64,000 nt of DNA from Candidatus Gastranaerophilales bacterium (GCA_944323705.1 CALUTM010000004.1:1-64000), one strand, 5' to 3'. Numbered from the stretch's first letter, positions 36,906-46,026 are shown. The notes: a model not told the origin generated them from the letters alone. Numbers and translations: made by a program.

Positions 36906-37706
36906 ATGATTAGAAAATACATTAATTTAAAATTAAAACCTTTTTTTACACAACTTTGTGATAAAGCTAAAAAGTATAAAATTATACTTGAAGGGCATAA
37001 GTTTTTAACTTTTGCTAATATATTATCAATACTATTAGGCATTTTGCCTTGTCTGTACTTCCTTATCACTTTTGAACAGGAAAACAAGATAGGCGGCCTT
37101 TTGTTTTTAGTCCCAATTATTTTTGTATATTTAACCTCCCTTCTTTCGGCATTAATATTCAAAAAATTTAAAATATTAAGCCGCATATTTTCTTTCTTAT
37201 TAAATACTTTTACAATAATTATTTTCCAGCTCCTTATTGGATTTTTAATATTAGTCTTTGTCGAATACTGTGATTTAGAGGCAAAATGTAATCAAATTAA
37301 ATATTACCCCATGCCTTTAGAAAATATCGGATACAGCGAAAGAGTAATGCACTTTCCGCACGAAACACCTGCCGAAGCCACTAATCCCCATATACACGTA
37401 AGCTTACCGTCGTTTTTTGGATCAGAAGGTATTTACTTGTGGTTTAATGCAAGTGAAGAGTACATTAATAAAGAAATCAAAAAGCATTCGTATGTAGCCA
37501 TAGTTACTGAAAAAGATAAAATAGAAGATTATCCTTATTTCTATAGATTTTTCTGCAATGAGCTTAATCGAGATGGTTATACATATTATGTAATAAATGA
37601 CTGGCATCACGACAATACAGAAAGAGAGAGTTTCGCATTCCATTACGGAATCGGAGTGAACAAAGATAAAACACAAATACTCTATTACTACGAAAATCCG
37701 GATTAA
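36906..37706 (+). CDS. Immunity-like membrane protein, family F copy 1
   Basis: The product has 266 residues. About four helices lie in the first 125 residues (ILEGHKFLTFANILSILLGILP onward), followed by a 130-residue non-membrane domain. This larger layout differs from the short families. TATAAT, six bases, ATG. A toxin tail on the minus strand begins 14 bases after its stop. The paralogue is at 42216. Confidence 0.65.
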   Translation: MIRKYINLKLKPFFTQLCDKAKKYKIILEGHKFLTFANILSILLGILPCLYFLITFEQENKIGGLLFLVPIIFVYLTSLLSALIFKKFKILSRIFSFLLNTFTIIIFQLLIGFLILVFVEYCDLEAKCNQIKYYPMPLENIGYSERVMHFPHETPAEATNPHIHVSLPSFFGSEGIYLWFNASEEYINKEIKKHSYVAIVTEKDKIEDYPYFYRFFCNELNRDGYTYYVINDWHHDNTERESFAFHYGIGVNKDKTQILYYYENPD

Positions 37707-37719
37707 AATATATGAAATC

Positions 37720-37820
37720 TTTAAAATCTAATCCTATACTTTTTCAGAATTTCTTCAAGCTCTTCTCGGCTGTATCTGAGCGGCTGAGATAAAACATCAC
37801 AGAGTTTTGTCTCAGTTATA
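37720..37820 (-). pseudogene. C-terminal stub of an unidentified toxin
   Basis: An open minus-strand frame ends QPLRYSREELEEILKKYRIRF before TAA at 37720-37722. It lacks a start. Position, directly behind the family F gene, is the same as for the other toxin tails. The sequence resembles the end of the colicin M-like proteins only in ending with a short charged helix, so its type is open. Confidence 0.5.
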
Positions 37821-37859
37821 TTAGTTGATACTTAGGAAAATATATTGTAAAATTAATTT

Positions 37860-38318
37860 ATGCTTAAGTATATTAAATCATTCTACAATTTCCTAATGAA
37901 ACTCAAGCAGTATCATGCCACCCATATATTGATAATTCCCCCTGCATTATTTTTTATTATTTCATACACTTGGTTTTTGTATATTAATATACTGAGTTGG
38001 GATTCTATTGATGGAGATACAGCATTAATTTCCTTGATTCTATTTATTATATATCTTGCAATTGTGTATTGCTCCATCTTCGTAGCATTATTTGTTGAAA
38101 TTATTATTCTTATTCAACAAGTTATTAAGAAAAAGAAAATATGTGTTAAATCAGATTTCTTATTAAATAATAGGTATTATAATATTGCATACTTATTGAC
38201 ATTAATAAATTGCTTATTTTTTATATTCCATGAAATAAACTCTGATATTTTTTCTGATTTTTATGATTTCTATTCTGTTACATTGTACTTATTACCTTGG
38301 ATTCTCTTTATCAAATAA
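37860..38318 (+). CDS. Immunity-like membrane protein, family A copy 2
   Basis: The product has 152 residues and four helices. It is a near twin of the 36118 gene at the promoter and the first 90 bases and diverges in the loop after helix 1 and at the C-terminus. The 3' end overlaps the remnant toxin at 38292 by 27 bases. TAAAAT-N6-ATG is again present. Confidence 0.72.
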   Translation: MLKYIKSFYNFLMKLKQYHATHILIIPPALFFIISYTWFLYINILSWDSIDGDTALISLILFIIYLAIVYCSIFVALFVEIIILIQQVIKKKKICVKSDFLLNNRYYNIAYLLTLINCLFFIFHEINSDIFSDFYDFYSVTLYLLPWILFIK

Positions 38319-38589
38319 AATATCTTTTAGTTCTTCATAGCTAAAATGAAGCGGAATATAAATCATATAAGGCTGTAACTTACCGGCTCGTTGTTGTCGG
38401 TCAGCATTATTATTGAGCTCTTTTATTCTTTTATCAACAACATCATCATTCTCTTTTGGAAACCAATGCTCAAAATCGTAGAAATCGCTAATAACAAGAC
38501 TTATTGAACCAATTTCTTCAAAGATTTTCCGCATTACGTTCACGACTTGTTGCGATTAAGTCATTAATATAATTATCTAATCCGCCCAT
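38292..38589 (-). pseudogene. Colicin M-like toxin with internal deletion and frameshift
   Basis: From ATG 38589 the frame encodes MGGLDNYINDLIATSRER and stops at 38518-38520. That start aligns with MSNIDDFINELLQEQEER of the intact toxin at 52780. A second frame from 38543 then encodes the C-terminal toxin domain (SLVISDFYDFEHWF to MIYIPLHFSYEELKDIL). The middle 250 or so codons are gone and the two ends are out of frame. His-Arg is Pro-Lys. AAGAAAGGAAC is the binding site. Confidence 0.75.
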
Positions 38590-38601
38590 AAAGTTCCTTT
38601 C

Positions 38602-40542
38602 TTATTTCTCCTGTGAACCATCACTTTCTGACATCTTTGTATTGTCAAGATTTTGTAAAGGGGATTTTATTTCTTTAGAAGTTCCGCTTTGAGTCTGATT
38701 AGCCGATAAAGCAGACAGAGTGTTTAGCAGCGTATTTATCTCATTTTCGGAAACTTCTCCGCCTCCCGGATTTCCGCCGACATTTCCCCCGGGATTTACC
38801 CCTTCATTTACCCCTTCATTTACCCCTGTCCCGAGGAATCTTTCAGGACTGTCTACTCCTTTTTGCTCAAAATACCAAATAAATATTTCCTGCAAATTAA
38901 GAGGTATGAGAGAGGCAAATTTTTCTATCGACTGAATTACTATATCTGCCTGCTCCGACTTCAGAGTAGCCATGGAGGAATCGGCATACATATATTTGTA
39001 ATCACCCTGACGTACAAAATCATCAATTTCAATAACTTCTTGCTTGTTTTCGTGGTTAACAAATACTGTTTCTATCCCCGATTTAAAATCAGCACAAAGT
39101 TTGGCGACTTTTTCAACATTTGGGATAATTAAATCCTGATTTATTGTATCCACGAGCATAGCAAGCCTTGTCATCTGTCCTTGTGTTTTTGTGTTAATTT
39201 CCGTTGCGGTTTTTGATGACGTGGATTCCACCGCACCTATCATATTCGGGAAAATCCCCGAAACTTCCGCCATTAAATCATTTAGAAATGTTATATCCTC
39301 CATAAAAACAGACGGATTAAAGCTCAATTGTTGGAAAGCCGCAGAAGGAGAGAGACTGTCTCCGTATTCAATAATTTTCCCCGGATAGAGTTTAATTTCG
39401 TCATCATCAAAAAAGCCTTCCGGTGCCAATATCGGAGGATTTTCATTCAATGCCTGCAAATTGCATGTTCTGTTCAAAAGTTCTTCCTGAAAATGGGCAA
39501 GCGAAAGAACCGAATACAAGGGACTTATTCCTCTCTTTGTTTCCGGGTCCGTAATAAATGCACCGTAAGAAAACGGGTTTATTATTCCTTCATTTTTCTC
39601 GAATAACACAAGATATTTTCTTGCAATTATTACTGCGTGCCAATTTTTAAGAAGTGTGCCGTTCGGGAGTTTTAAATCGCCCCAATGTTCCAAAACCTCA
39701 ACGGTAGAACCTTTGACAACATCGTGAGAAAAACTCTTGGACGGGAATTTGGCTTTTGAATCAGAATTGCACAGCCACCTAATTTCTTCTGCCTGCTCTT
39801 TTGTCAAAGTATAATATTTATTATTAATTATTTCCGAAGGAGTTTTATAAGTCCTGTAGATTTTGGGACAAGAATCCCAATTATCTTTCTGTGAAGAATC
39901 AAATACCAAATCAGCCGGATTAACCGGGTAAATATATGGGTTATCATAAATTTTTCTTGTATCTACCCAGTAGTTTTTTCCTTTGGATATCGCATCCACA
40001 ATAAGCGGCAACTTGTTCAAATCCTGAGAGAAAATATTTTTAAAGAAATCAATCGGTCTTCTGTATTCCTCGTAGTTTTTCTTCCAGGCAGTGAAGGATA
40101 TTAATTCTCCATATAAAAGAGCATAGTCTATTATCTGATCACAGGTTCTTTGATATTCCATTTTTTCCAAAATATCTACAAGCATAGCTTTTTGCTTGTT
40201 GGATGCATTGTTGGAGTCGTGGTTTTCTCCCGAGACATCAAACATAGAATTAACATTTGCATAAGTATTTCTCCAAATATAAGCTTTCAAGGTCTGATAA
40301 AACATAAAAGTTTTACACATTTTCACCTTAGCTTTCCACTTTTGCGTTTTGTCAGAAACAGATTTAAAATCATTTTTAAAAAAGATTTCATTAGCCAGAT
40401 TAGAAGCCATTTCGAGGTTGGTGCTTCTTGCAGAATTAAGAGAAACAAATTGCGAAGCTATTTTTTTTACCAATGCAGCTTCTTCATCAGCATTAAGTTT
40501 TTTTGTTGAATTGTCTTTTTCAATAATGTATTCAAACGACAT
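38602..40542 (-). CDS. Phage portal protein
   Basis: The product has 646 residues, mainly helical, and is the largest phage gene. The central part FQEELLNRTCNLQALNENPPILAPEG followed by MIGAVESTSSKTATEINTKTQGQMTRLAMLVDTINQDLI is characteristic of podophage portals, which form the dodecameric DNA channel. A Gly/Asn linker (GVNEGVNEGVNPGG, about residues 580-600) made of short DNA repeats precedes a Ser/Thr/Gln-rich tail. The start site is AAAGGAAAAAT. Confidence 0.75.
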   Translation of the reverse strand: MSFEYIIEKDNSTKKLNADEEAALVKKIASQFVSLNSARSTNLEMASNLANEIFFKNDFKSVSDKTQKWKAKVKMCKTFMFYQTLKAYIWRNTYANVNSMFDVSGENHDSNNASNKQKAMLVDILEKMEYQRTCDQIIDYALLYGELISFTAWKKNYEEYRRPIDFFKNIFSQDLNKLPLIVDAISKGKNYWVDTRKIYDNPYIYPVNPADLVFDSSQKDNWDSCPKIYRTYKTPSEIINNKYYTLTKEQAEEIRWLCNSDSKAKFPSKSFSHDVVKGSTVEVLEHWGDLKLPNGTLLKNWHAVIIARKYLVLFEKNEGIINPFSYGAFITDPETKRGISPLYSVLSLAHFQEELLNRTCNLQALNENPPILAPEGFFDDDEIKLYPGKIIEYGDSLSPSAAFQQLSFNPSVFMEDITFLNDLMAEVSGIFPNMIGAVESTSSKTATEINTKTQGQMTRLAMLVDTINQDLIIPNVEKVAKLCADFKSGIETVFVNHENKQEVIEIDDFVRQGDYKYMYADSSMATLKSEQADIVIQSIEKFASLIPLNLQEIFIWYFEQKGVDSPERFLGTGVNEGVNEGVNPGGNVGGNPGGGEVSENEINTLLNTLSALSANQTQSGTSKEIKSPLQNLDNTKMSESDGSQEK

Positions 40543-40680
40543 ATTTTTCCTTTCCGGAGCTTAGCTCCAATTGTTGTGTGCGGGTGTGAAGAGTTCTTTT
40601 CGTGAGTAGTGAATAGTGATTAGTGAATCGTGGTTATAAAGAATTTTTGAAACATAGCCGGCAAGTTAAGAAGATATAGC

Positions 40681-40711
40681 GGATGCGGTAAATCGGGGAT
40701 TTACCGCATCC
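40681..40711. repeat. Perfect 14-bp inverted repeat in a long gap
   Basis: GGATGCGGTAAATC, GGG, GATTTACCGCATCC. The surrounding 40561-40885 gap holds no gene. It also contains the C-rich word CCCCTCGCCCCTTGTGGGAG and direct repeats of TAGTGAAT. It may be an insulating palindrome or the trace of a small inserted element. Confidence 0.55.
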
Positions 40712-40885
40712 TACGTTCTGTCCCCTCGCCCCTTGTGGGAGAGGGTTAGGGAGAGAGGTTGATTGCGTGAAGCATGCTCATAATTATTAGGTTAAGAGCA
40801 GACCTAACAAATATATAATTCAGACATAGGATATATAAAATTTACAATTATGCTAGATTAGTAATAATGATGAAAGGATATATGG

Positions 40886-41980
40886 ATGTTTTGGAAAATA
40901 ATATTTGTTATTTATTCAATATTACTGTTTATTATAGGCATTTACTGTTCATTAGATAGTGACACTTCCAATTTAATCAATATATCCAATCAAGAGTCAA
41001 TAGAAATCATTCTTACATTTGTAATAATGTACTTACTTTTCAATATTCTATACGGCTTAGCAAGAAAAATCCAAACATTGCCCGTTAACTGGATAAAAAT
41101 ACTACTAATGCTAACTGTTTGCGGAAATATCTGTCTTGCATTAAGTCCCGATAATTACAGCGGATTTGAAGATTTGTCAAGAGTGCTGAGATATTTTGCA
41201 CTGCCGGAAATTTTTATATTATTATATGCCCTGCCCCTGCTCTTGTTTTATATCCCGCTTATTGCATACCATAATCAATATCAAACATTTAATAAAAAAT
41301 TAAAAAAACAATCCTTTACCCTTATTGCATTATTTGCGTGCATAATTTATTTTGTGCCAAATATTTGTTATGCTATATATTACCTTTTTACCCATAAACT
41401 AGAAGATAATATATTTATTTCATTACTCGTTCTTATTGGAAACCTATATCTTACTCTTTGTGCAATAGGTATCGTTTTTAGAAAAATGTTTATGCCCCAA
41501 AAACTGCTAAAGTTAACCTGTATACCAGCCATATTAATTGTAATTACGGGCTGTTCCATGACAGAATTAAAAAAATCAATATTAGAACTTGCACAATATC
41601 CGATTATAATTAATTTACTTATACTTTTTATATTAATCTTCTATTGTTTAATTTTGTATAGATATGCTTTTACAGATTATGTTGACGAAGCTCCGGATTA
41701 TATAAAACTAGAGCCTGTCGACAATAAGAGCAAAACCTTATGGGATAAAATTAAGAAAGATTTCAAAGAAAAGAAAAAAGTTTCAAAACTCTGGTATTTA
41801 GTCTTAATTTTCTTTTTCGGAGGACTTGGTATACATAAATTTTATGCAAAGAAATTCTGTCTTGGCATGCTATACCTTTTATTATTCTGGACAAGTATCC
41901 CATCGTTCGTCTCTTTTATCGAATTTATAACAGCAATTTTTAATACATCAGATGAAAACGGAGATATTGAAGTCTGGTAA
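40886..41980 (+). CDS. Multi-pass membrane protein with C-terminal TM2 domain
   Basis: The product has 364 residues with about eight to ten membrane helices. The last 65 residues match TM2 domains: KLWYLVLIFFFGGLGIHKFY, then two helices. It differs from the 19 immunity-like genes in having a recognisable AAAGGA site 9 bases before the start and a longer size. It lies in the same plus-strand set and may be cargo or an unrelated host gene. The function is unknown. Confidence 0.6.
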   Translation: MFWKIIFVIYSILLFIIGIYCSLDSDTSNLINISNQESIEIILTFVIMYLLFNILYGLARKIQTLPVNWIKILLMLTVCGNICLALSPDNYSGFEDLSRVLRYFALPEIFILLYALPLLLFYIPLIAYHNQYQTFNKKLKKQSFTLIALFACIIYFVPNICYAIYYLFTHKLEDNIFISLLVLIGNLYLTLCAIGIVFRKMFMPQKLLKLTCIPAILIVITGCSMTELKKSILELAQYPIIINLLILFILIFYCLILYRYAFTDYVDEAPDYIKLEPVDNKSKTLWDKIKKDFKEKKKVSKLWYLVLIFFFGGLGIHKFYAKKFCLGMLYLLLFWTSIPSFVSFIEFITAIFNTSDENGDIEVW

Positions 41981-41995
41981 TCTCTGATTAGCCAT

Positions 41996-42108
41996 GTAGG
42001 ATGCAATTCTTTGCATCACCTTATAATTTATTAAAATATAGTATTTCCAATAATAAAAATTTGGATTTTGAAACGGTTATTGGTGCAAAAATTTGCACCC
42101 TACAGAAC
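41996..42108. repeat. Two palindromic GTAGGRTGC elements
   Basis: GTAGGATGCAATTCTTTGCATC at 41996 and GGTGCAAAAATTTGCACCC near 42085 are near-perfect palindromes. Similar words occur near 31832, 32455 and 33604. The 235-base gap between genes holds only these and the CCTCGCAATGACG word at 42124. Confidence 0.5.
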
Positions 42109-42215
42109 TACAGGACTAATCGTCCTCGCAATGACGCCAAACTGATAGGCGTCACGCCCAACCGACAAAACCTTGATTTATAGACAAAGTTCAAACAATA
42201 TGATAAAGTTATTTT

Positions 42216-42995
42216 ATGAATAGAAAATATATTGATTTAAGTATTAAAATTCCATTCATTGACAAGGGACTTTATTTTCTAAAAAAATTCAAAATTATAC
42301 TTAAGGGACACCCTTTTTTAACTTTAGCTAATTTTACAGCTATAGTTTTGGCTTCTATTCCCTTTCTTGACTATATGATAAGTTTTGATCCAAAACAAAA
42401 AGTCTATGGTTTATTATTTTTTGTCCCTGCACTTGCTGTATATTTAGTATCTTTATTTTCATACTTGTTATTTAAAAAATTTCCGAATTCCAGCCGGATT
42501 CTATCTTTCTGTTTGAATATTACTTTAATTGTTGTCGTACAAATAATAATTTCTTCTATAATATGGTACCATTACTCGGAAATCAGAATGGAATCAATAT
42601 ATAACAAACTTGAAAATTATCCTCTGGCACTTGAAGCCTATCCGGCAGGACAAGTTGCACATTTCCCCCAAAAAATCCCCGCAGAAGCGTCAAATATAGT
42701 ATTTTTTGCAAAGACATATACAATTTTCGGAAACCAGTTTTTGTATTTAAAATTTGATATTGATAAAAAGTACATTGAAAATGAGTTAAAAAAGCATTCA
42801 TATTTGAGAACTTGGGAATATGACAGCAGTCAAAAATATTACTATAATGGAATAAATTTTTCTGATTTTACTTTTTATGACATTAGCGACAGCACACAAG
42901 AAAAACAACTCGCAACCGGTCTTCCATACTATTACGGTATTGGTGTAAATAAAAAACAAAATCAAATTTTATACTATTACGTAACAATTGATTAG
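42216..42995 (+). CDS. Immunity-like membrane protein, family F copy 2
   Basis: The product has 259 residues, a paralogue of the 36906 gene: ILKGHPFLTLANF, a GLLFFVP helix and a C-terminal domain ending YYGIGVNKKQNQILYYY. TGATAAAGT, six bases, ATG. The non-membrane half of about 130 residues is likely on the outer face. There is no toxin relic clearly beside it. Confidence 0.62.
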   Translation: MNRKYIDLSIKIPFIDKGLYFLKKFKIILKGHPFLTLANFTAIVLASIPFLDYMISFDPKQKVYGLLFFVPALAVYLVSLFSYLLFKKFPNSSRILSFCLNITLIVVVQIIISSIIWYHYSEIRMESIYNKLENYPLALEAYPAGQVAHFPQKIPAEASNIVFFAKTYTIFGNQFLYLKFDIDKKYIENELKKHSYLRTWEYDSSQKYYYNGINFSDFTFYDISDSTQEKQLATGLPYYYGIGVNKKQNQILYYYVTID

Positions 42996-43062
42996 CTAAA
43001 AAAATTAGCAGGCAGGAGCAGCTCGACAAAAATTATCCTTTATTTTGTTGTAATATATTTTT

Positions 43063-43410
43063 ATGAAATTTTTAGATAAGTTAAATAAATATAATCAAAA
43101 AATTAGTTTTAATATTTTCGCATTGAATGGTTACAATATAATGCTTATATTCATTTATTGGACTTTTTTAACCGAGCCGGATTATTCATATATACCGTTG
43201 CTAATTATTTTTAATGCGATAATTACTTCAGTATTTATCATTGCTTTTATAGTTTTTTGTATAGAAATTATTACACAATACAAAATACATTTCGGTTTTC
43301 TAAAGTATAAACAATATTCATTAGTTCTGCTTTTTGGAACTTTAATATCAATCATATATTTAGTAACACTCGTTACCTGCTTTTTATACGGATTTGTATT
43401 TTGTCATTAG
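43063..43410 (+). CDS. Immunity-like membrane protein, family D copy 1
   Basis: The product has 115 residues with three or four helices. It starts with KYNQKISFNIFALNGY and has a glutamate in helix 2 (IVFCIEIIT) as in families A and B. TAATAT-N6-ATG. It is the first of three consecutive family D genes. Confidence 0.65.
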   Translation: MKFLDKLNKYNQKISFNIFALNGYNIMLIFIYWTFLTEPDYSYIPLLIIFNAIITSVFIIAFIVFCIEIITQYKIHFGFLKYKQYSLVLLFGTLISIIYLVTLVTCFLYGFVFCH

Positions 43411-43444
43411 GAACGGAAATGCGAAATATGAATAAATCTGTCAT
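43373..43444 (-). pseudogene. Toxin-start stub facing a family D gene
   Basis: AAAGGA and an ATG open a frame of 23 codons (MTDLFIFRISVPND and on) that ends inside the family D gene. It is head-to-head with the gene at 43481. The pattern matches the verified stubs at 31384 and 38589, but the sequence itself matches no known start. Confidence 0.35.
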
Positions 43445-43480
43445 AATTGAAATATCCTTTCTTTAATATAAAATACTAAT

Positions 43481-43906
43481 ATGAACTTTTTAACTAAAAT
43501 AAAACTCTTAAATCAGTTTATAAGTTTTCATATTTTTGCTATTGCGGGATTATACGAAACTTTTGTAATAGTTTATATAGGCAAAGAAATTGAAGAACTT
43601 CATAAAATGTATCCCAATAATAGCTCGGCAGGCGGGCTGGACTGGTATTTTATGTCATTAACAGGGTGGTATATTTGCCTATTGTTAATATCATTTATTG
43701 TCTATTTGTTTGAAAACATCTTTAAACATAAAATAAATAATAAATTTATTCTTACTAATAAAATCTATAATACTTTTATCTATATATCCGCCCTTTTATC
43801 ACTTATATATTTTGTTTGTTTAATTTACGTTTTTATCTATACAACCATTATTTCGCCACTGTTGCCAAGCGATTTAATTTATTACGATATCCACGCTAAA
43901 CAGTAA
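43481..43906 (+). CDS. Immunity-like membrane protein, family D copy 2
   Basis: The product has 141 residues with start NFLTKIKLLNQFISFHIFAI. Helix 2 has the conserved Glu in YLFENIFKHKI and the motif FILTNKIYNTF, which matches FLLNNKIYNI of family A, linking the two families. TATAAAAT, six bases, ATG. Confidence 0.66.
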   Translation: MNFLTKIKLLNQFISFHIFAIAGLYETFVIVYIGKEIEELHKMYPNNSSAGGLDWYFMSLTGWYICLLLISFIVYLFENIFKHKINNKFILTNKIYNTFIYISALLSLIYFVCLIYVFIYTTIISPLLPSDLIYYDIHAKQ

Positions 43907-43943
43907 AATAACTTGCAATCTTCTTGTGACAATGCTTATTCAT
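43896..43943 (-). pseudogene. Toxin-start stub facing family D copy 3
   Basis: AAGAAAGGAAAAT and an ATG open a 15-codon frame (MNKHCHKKIASYFTV) that stops at TAG. It is head-to-head with the gene at 43979. The identity of the parent toxin is unknown. Confidence 0.35.
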
Positions 43944-43978
43944 CTTTTATTTTCCTTTCTTTTTTTTATAATACTAAT

Positions 43979-44320
43979 ATGAAGAATCTTAGTTGCATAA
44001 ACTATTTGCACAAAAAATTTAGTTTTAACATATTTGCTATTTGCGGTTACATAATTTTTTTAGGCTATCTTGTTAATTTTATACAAAGTAAAGATTCTTA
44101 TGCATTACTATGGCAAATATCGTTGTTTAATGTTATTTACGCAATTGTTTTACTTGCATCTGCGATTATCTTTGTTTTTGAAAAAGCATTGAATTTAAAC
44201 ATTAAAAATAGTTTTATAGTAAATAATCACTTTATATGTGTAATTCGTTATTTTGGAGCTTTTATATCAACCGTTTATACTATTTTAGCTGTTATTTTTC
44301 TGTTAATGATACTGTTTTAA
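43979..44320 (+). CDS. Immunity-like membrane protein, family D copy 3
   Basis: The product has 113 residues from the ATG at 43979. The in-frame ATG upstream at 43913 is rejected because TATAAT lies just six bases before 43979. It shares HKKFSFNIFAICGY with its neighbours. Helix 2 has the Glu in FVFEKAL and FIVNNHF follows. Confidence 0.65.
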   Translation: MKNLSCINYLHKKFSFNIFAICGYIIFLGYLVNFIQSKDSYALLWQISLFNVIYAIVLLASAIIFVFEKALNLNIKNSFIVNNHFICVIRYFGAFISTVYTILAVIFLLMILF

Positions 44321-44370
44321 TGAGCCGGACAAAAACTTAAAAAAATGCCTGGTAAACACAGACTACAGGC

Positions 44371-44517
44371 TTAAATCAAATCTTCAAGCATTTTATCAAT
44401 TTCCTGTGCACTCATTTCTTCTATAGATTTTTGTCTATAAATTCTTCTCAAAATATCTTCTCGGGTAATTTCGCCCCATTCTAACTTAAATTTGTCTTTA
44501 GCATATTTTGCATTCAT
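44371..44517 (-). CDS. 48-residue helical protein or toxin-start relic
   Basis: ATG 44517 has a good AAAGGAAAG site and opens a complete frame encoding a charged helical protein that begins MNAKYAKDKFKLEWGEITRE and ends DKMLEDLI. The start MNAKY recurs in the relic at 45988. It is head-to-head with the gene at 44559. It could be a small functional protein, an N-terminal docking segment of a lost toxin, or a relic. Confidence 0.45.
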   Translation of the reverse strand: MNAKYAKDKFKLEWGEITREDILRRIYRQKSIEEMSAQEIDKMLEDLI

Positions 44518-44558
44518 AATTTTTCTTTCCTTTCACTTTTGTATGTTATACTTACGTT

Positions 44559-45158
44559 ATGAAATTTAATAATTATTTTAATAATTTATCAAAATATTGG
44601 AGTGCTAATTTTTTAGCTTTATTATCGTCTACATTTTTATTATCTTTTATTACATGGCTGTTTATAACCCTTGTAGAATTGGGCTTCAAGGCTGCAAGTT
44701 TTTCAGAGTATATTAAGCTTGCAAACTTAACATGCCCCTTATACAGTCCTGTTTATTCAATAATTTTTTTCCCGATATCTTGCTACATTTTAGTACATAT
44801 TTTCATTTTCTATATTTTTATAATCGTTTCGAAAAAAAAGTGGTGTATTATTGTTAGCATATTATCTATTCTTTTTTTTGTGAGTAAGATTTTCATAGAA
44901 TACAAAAACATAATGGGAAATACCGGCTTTGGAGATTTTGTATTTTTCTATCTTTTTCCAATGACTATTATCGGAGTCCCAATTTCAATAGGAATATACC
45001 TCATCTTACTATTATTAGAATTAATACCCAAATTCAGAGTCCCGCAATCACCGATTTCGCAAAGTAATATCTTTAAAAAATATATCCGATTTTTTTACGT
45101 TTTCTACTTTGTAATAATATGTACAATTATTCACTTTATAAAATTACTGAACAGTTAA
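44559..45158 (+). CDS. Immunity-like membrane protein, family E copy 1
   Basis: The product has 199 residues with four or five helices. It starts with NNYFNNLSKYWSANFLALLSS. TGTTATACT, six bases, ATG. The 3' end overlaps by 4 bases the tail relic of a lipase-type toxin on the minus strand. The N-terminal 60 residues are almost identical to the frameshifted copy at 47563. Confidence 0.7.
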   Translation: MKFNNYFNNLSKYWSANFLALLSSTFLLSFITWLFITLVELGFKAASFSEYIKLANLTCPLYSPVYSIIFFPISCYILVHIFIFYIFIIVSKKKWCIIVSILSILFFVSKIFIEYKNIMGNTGFGDFVFFYLFPMTIIGVPISIGIYLILLLLELIPKFRVPQSPISQSNIFKKYIRFFYVFYFVIICTIIHFIKLLNS

Positions 45159-45240
45159 TTATTATGCTTGGCACCACAAGTTCTTGTATAACCGCCAACC
45201 TTTGTTACATCTTCTTGAGTATATCCGCCCAAAATTATCT
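45155..45240 (-). pseudogene. Toxin tail relic with GYTxEDxT tag
   Basis: A minus-strand open end reads LGGYTQEDVTKVGGYTRTCG then AKHNN and TAA. It matches the tag at the C-terminus of the intact lipase toxin (GYTREDGTKV, RTCGAKHNN) with several substitutions. No catalytic part is left. Confidence 0.7.
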
Positions 45241-45301
45241 ATTTTGATTTTACCCTCAGTAAAGCGACTAATTTTACTATATGTTGTGATACAATTTTCT
45301 T

Positions 45302-45886
45302 ATGCAAATAAATGATTATTATAAAAATCTTTCAAAAACCTGGAGCGGTAACTATTTAGCAATGTTGGGCTTTATCATTTTTATAATTCCTACAATTGCA
45401 GCAATTTCAAAAATTGTAGACTTTATAATTAACAACAATATAGTAAATATAAATAGTTTTTTTCTAGAATATTTGAAAATAATTTCTTGTTTTTTGCCAA
45501 TTACATGTTTGTATGCATTATTCCCGTTATTTTTACTGTTTCTATTCTTATTTGCACCAAAAACTAAAGTAAAATGGCCGATAGCTATCCTCATGGCAGT
45601 TATTGGATTTATTGCATCAACTCAAATAAATACCTTTGATTTTAATCCTCAAAATACAGAAATATATTTATTTGCACCATTAATTTTCTTTCCAATTCCT
45701 GTAATATTCTTCTTATTATTTTTGATATTATTATTGATAGATTTAACAAAAACTTCCAATTTAAAAAATTCGGAACTAGTTTGCAATAAATATTATAAAT
45801 GGTTCGTTAATGTATTTTTTTTGATTGGACTAATAATATTTACCCTTGCACCAATTTTTTATTTGTCTGTTGTAATTCCAAGCTAA
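45302..45886 (+). CDS. Immunity-like membrane protein, family E copy 2
   Basis: The product has 194 residues with start INDYYKNLSKTWSGNYLAML. It is hydrophobic, with five helices. TACAAT, six bases, ATG. Its stop overlaps the second tag relic (45883) tail-to-tail. Confidence 0.68.
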   Translation: MQINDYYKNLSKTWSGNYLAMLGFIIFIIPTIAAISKIVDFIINNNIVNINSFFLEYLKIISCFLPITCLYALFPLFLLFLFLFAPKTKVKWPIAILMAVIGFIASTQINTFDFNPQNTEIYLFAPLIFFPIPVIFFLLFLILLLIDLTKTSNLKNSELVCNKYYKWFVNVFFLIGLIIFTLAPIFYLSVVIPS

Positions 45887-45988
45887 TTATTATGCTTGGC
45901 ACCACAAGTTCTTGTATAACCGCCAACCTTTGTTACATCTTCTCAAGTATATTCGCCTAAAATTATATTTTACATATTTTGCATTCAT
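45883..45988 (-). pseudogene. Fused toxin relic: MNAKY start joined to tag end
   Basis: ATG 45988 encodes MNAKYVKYNF and within 15 codons the DNA continues as the GYT-ED-T/RTCGAKHNN tag in another frame, with a TGA in the tag. Everything between start and tag has been deleted. It lies between family E copies 2 and 3 in the position that the intact lipase has between copies 3 and 4. Confidence 0.65.
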
Positions 45989-46026
45989 AATTTTCCTTTC
46001 TAACTTTTGTATGTTATGATTTTTCC

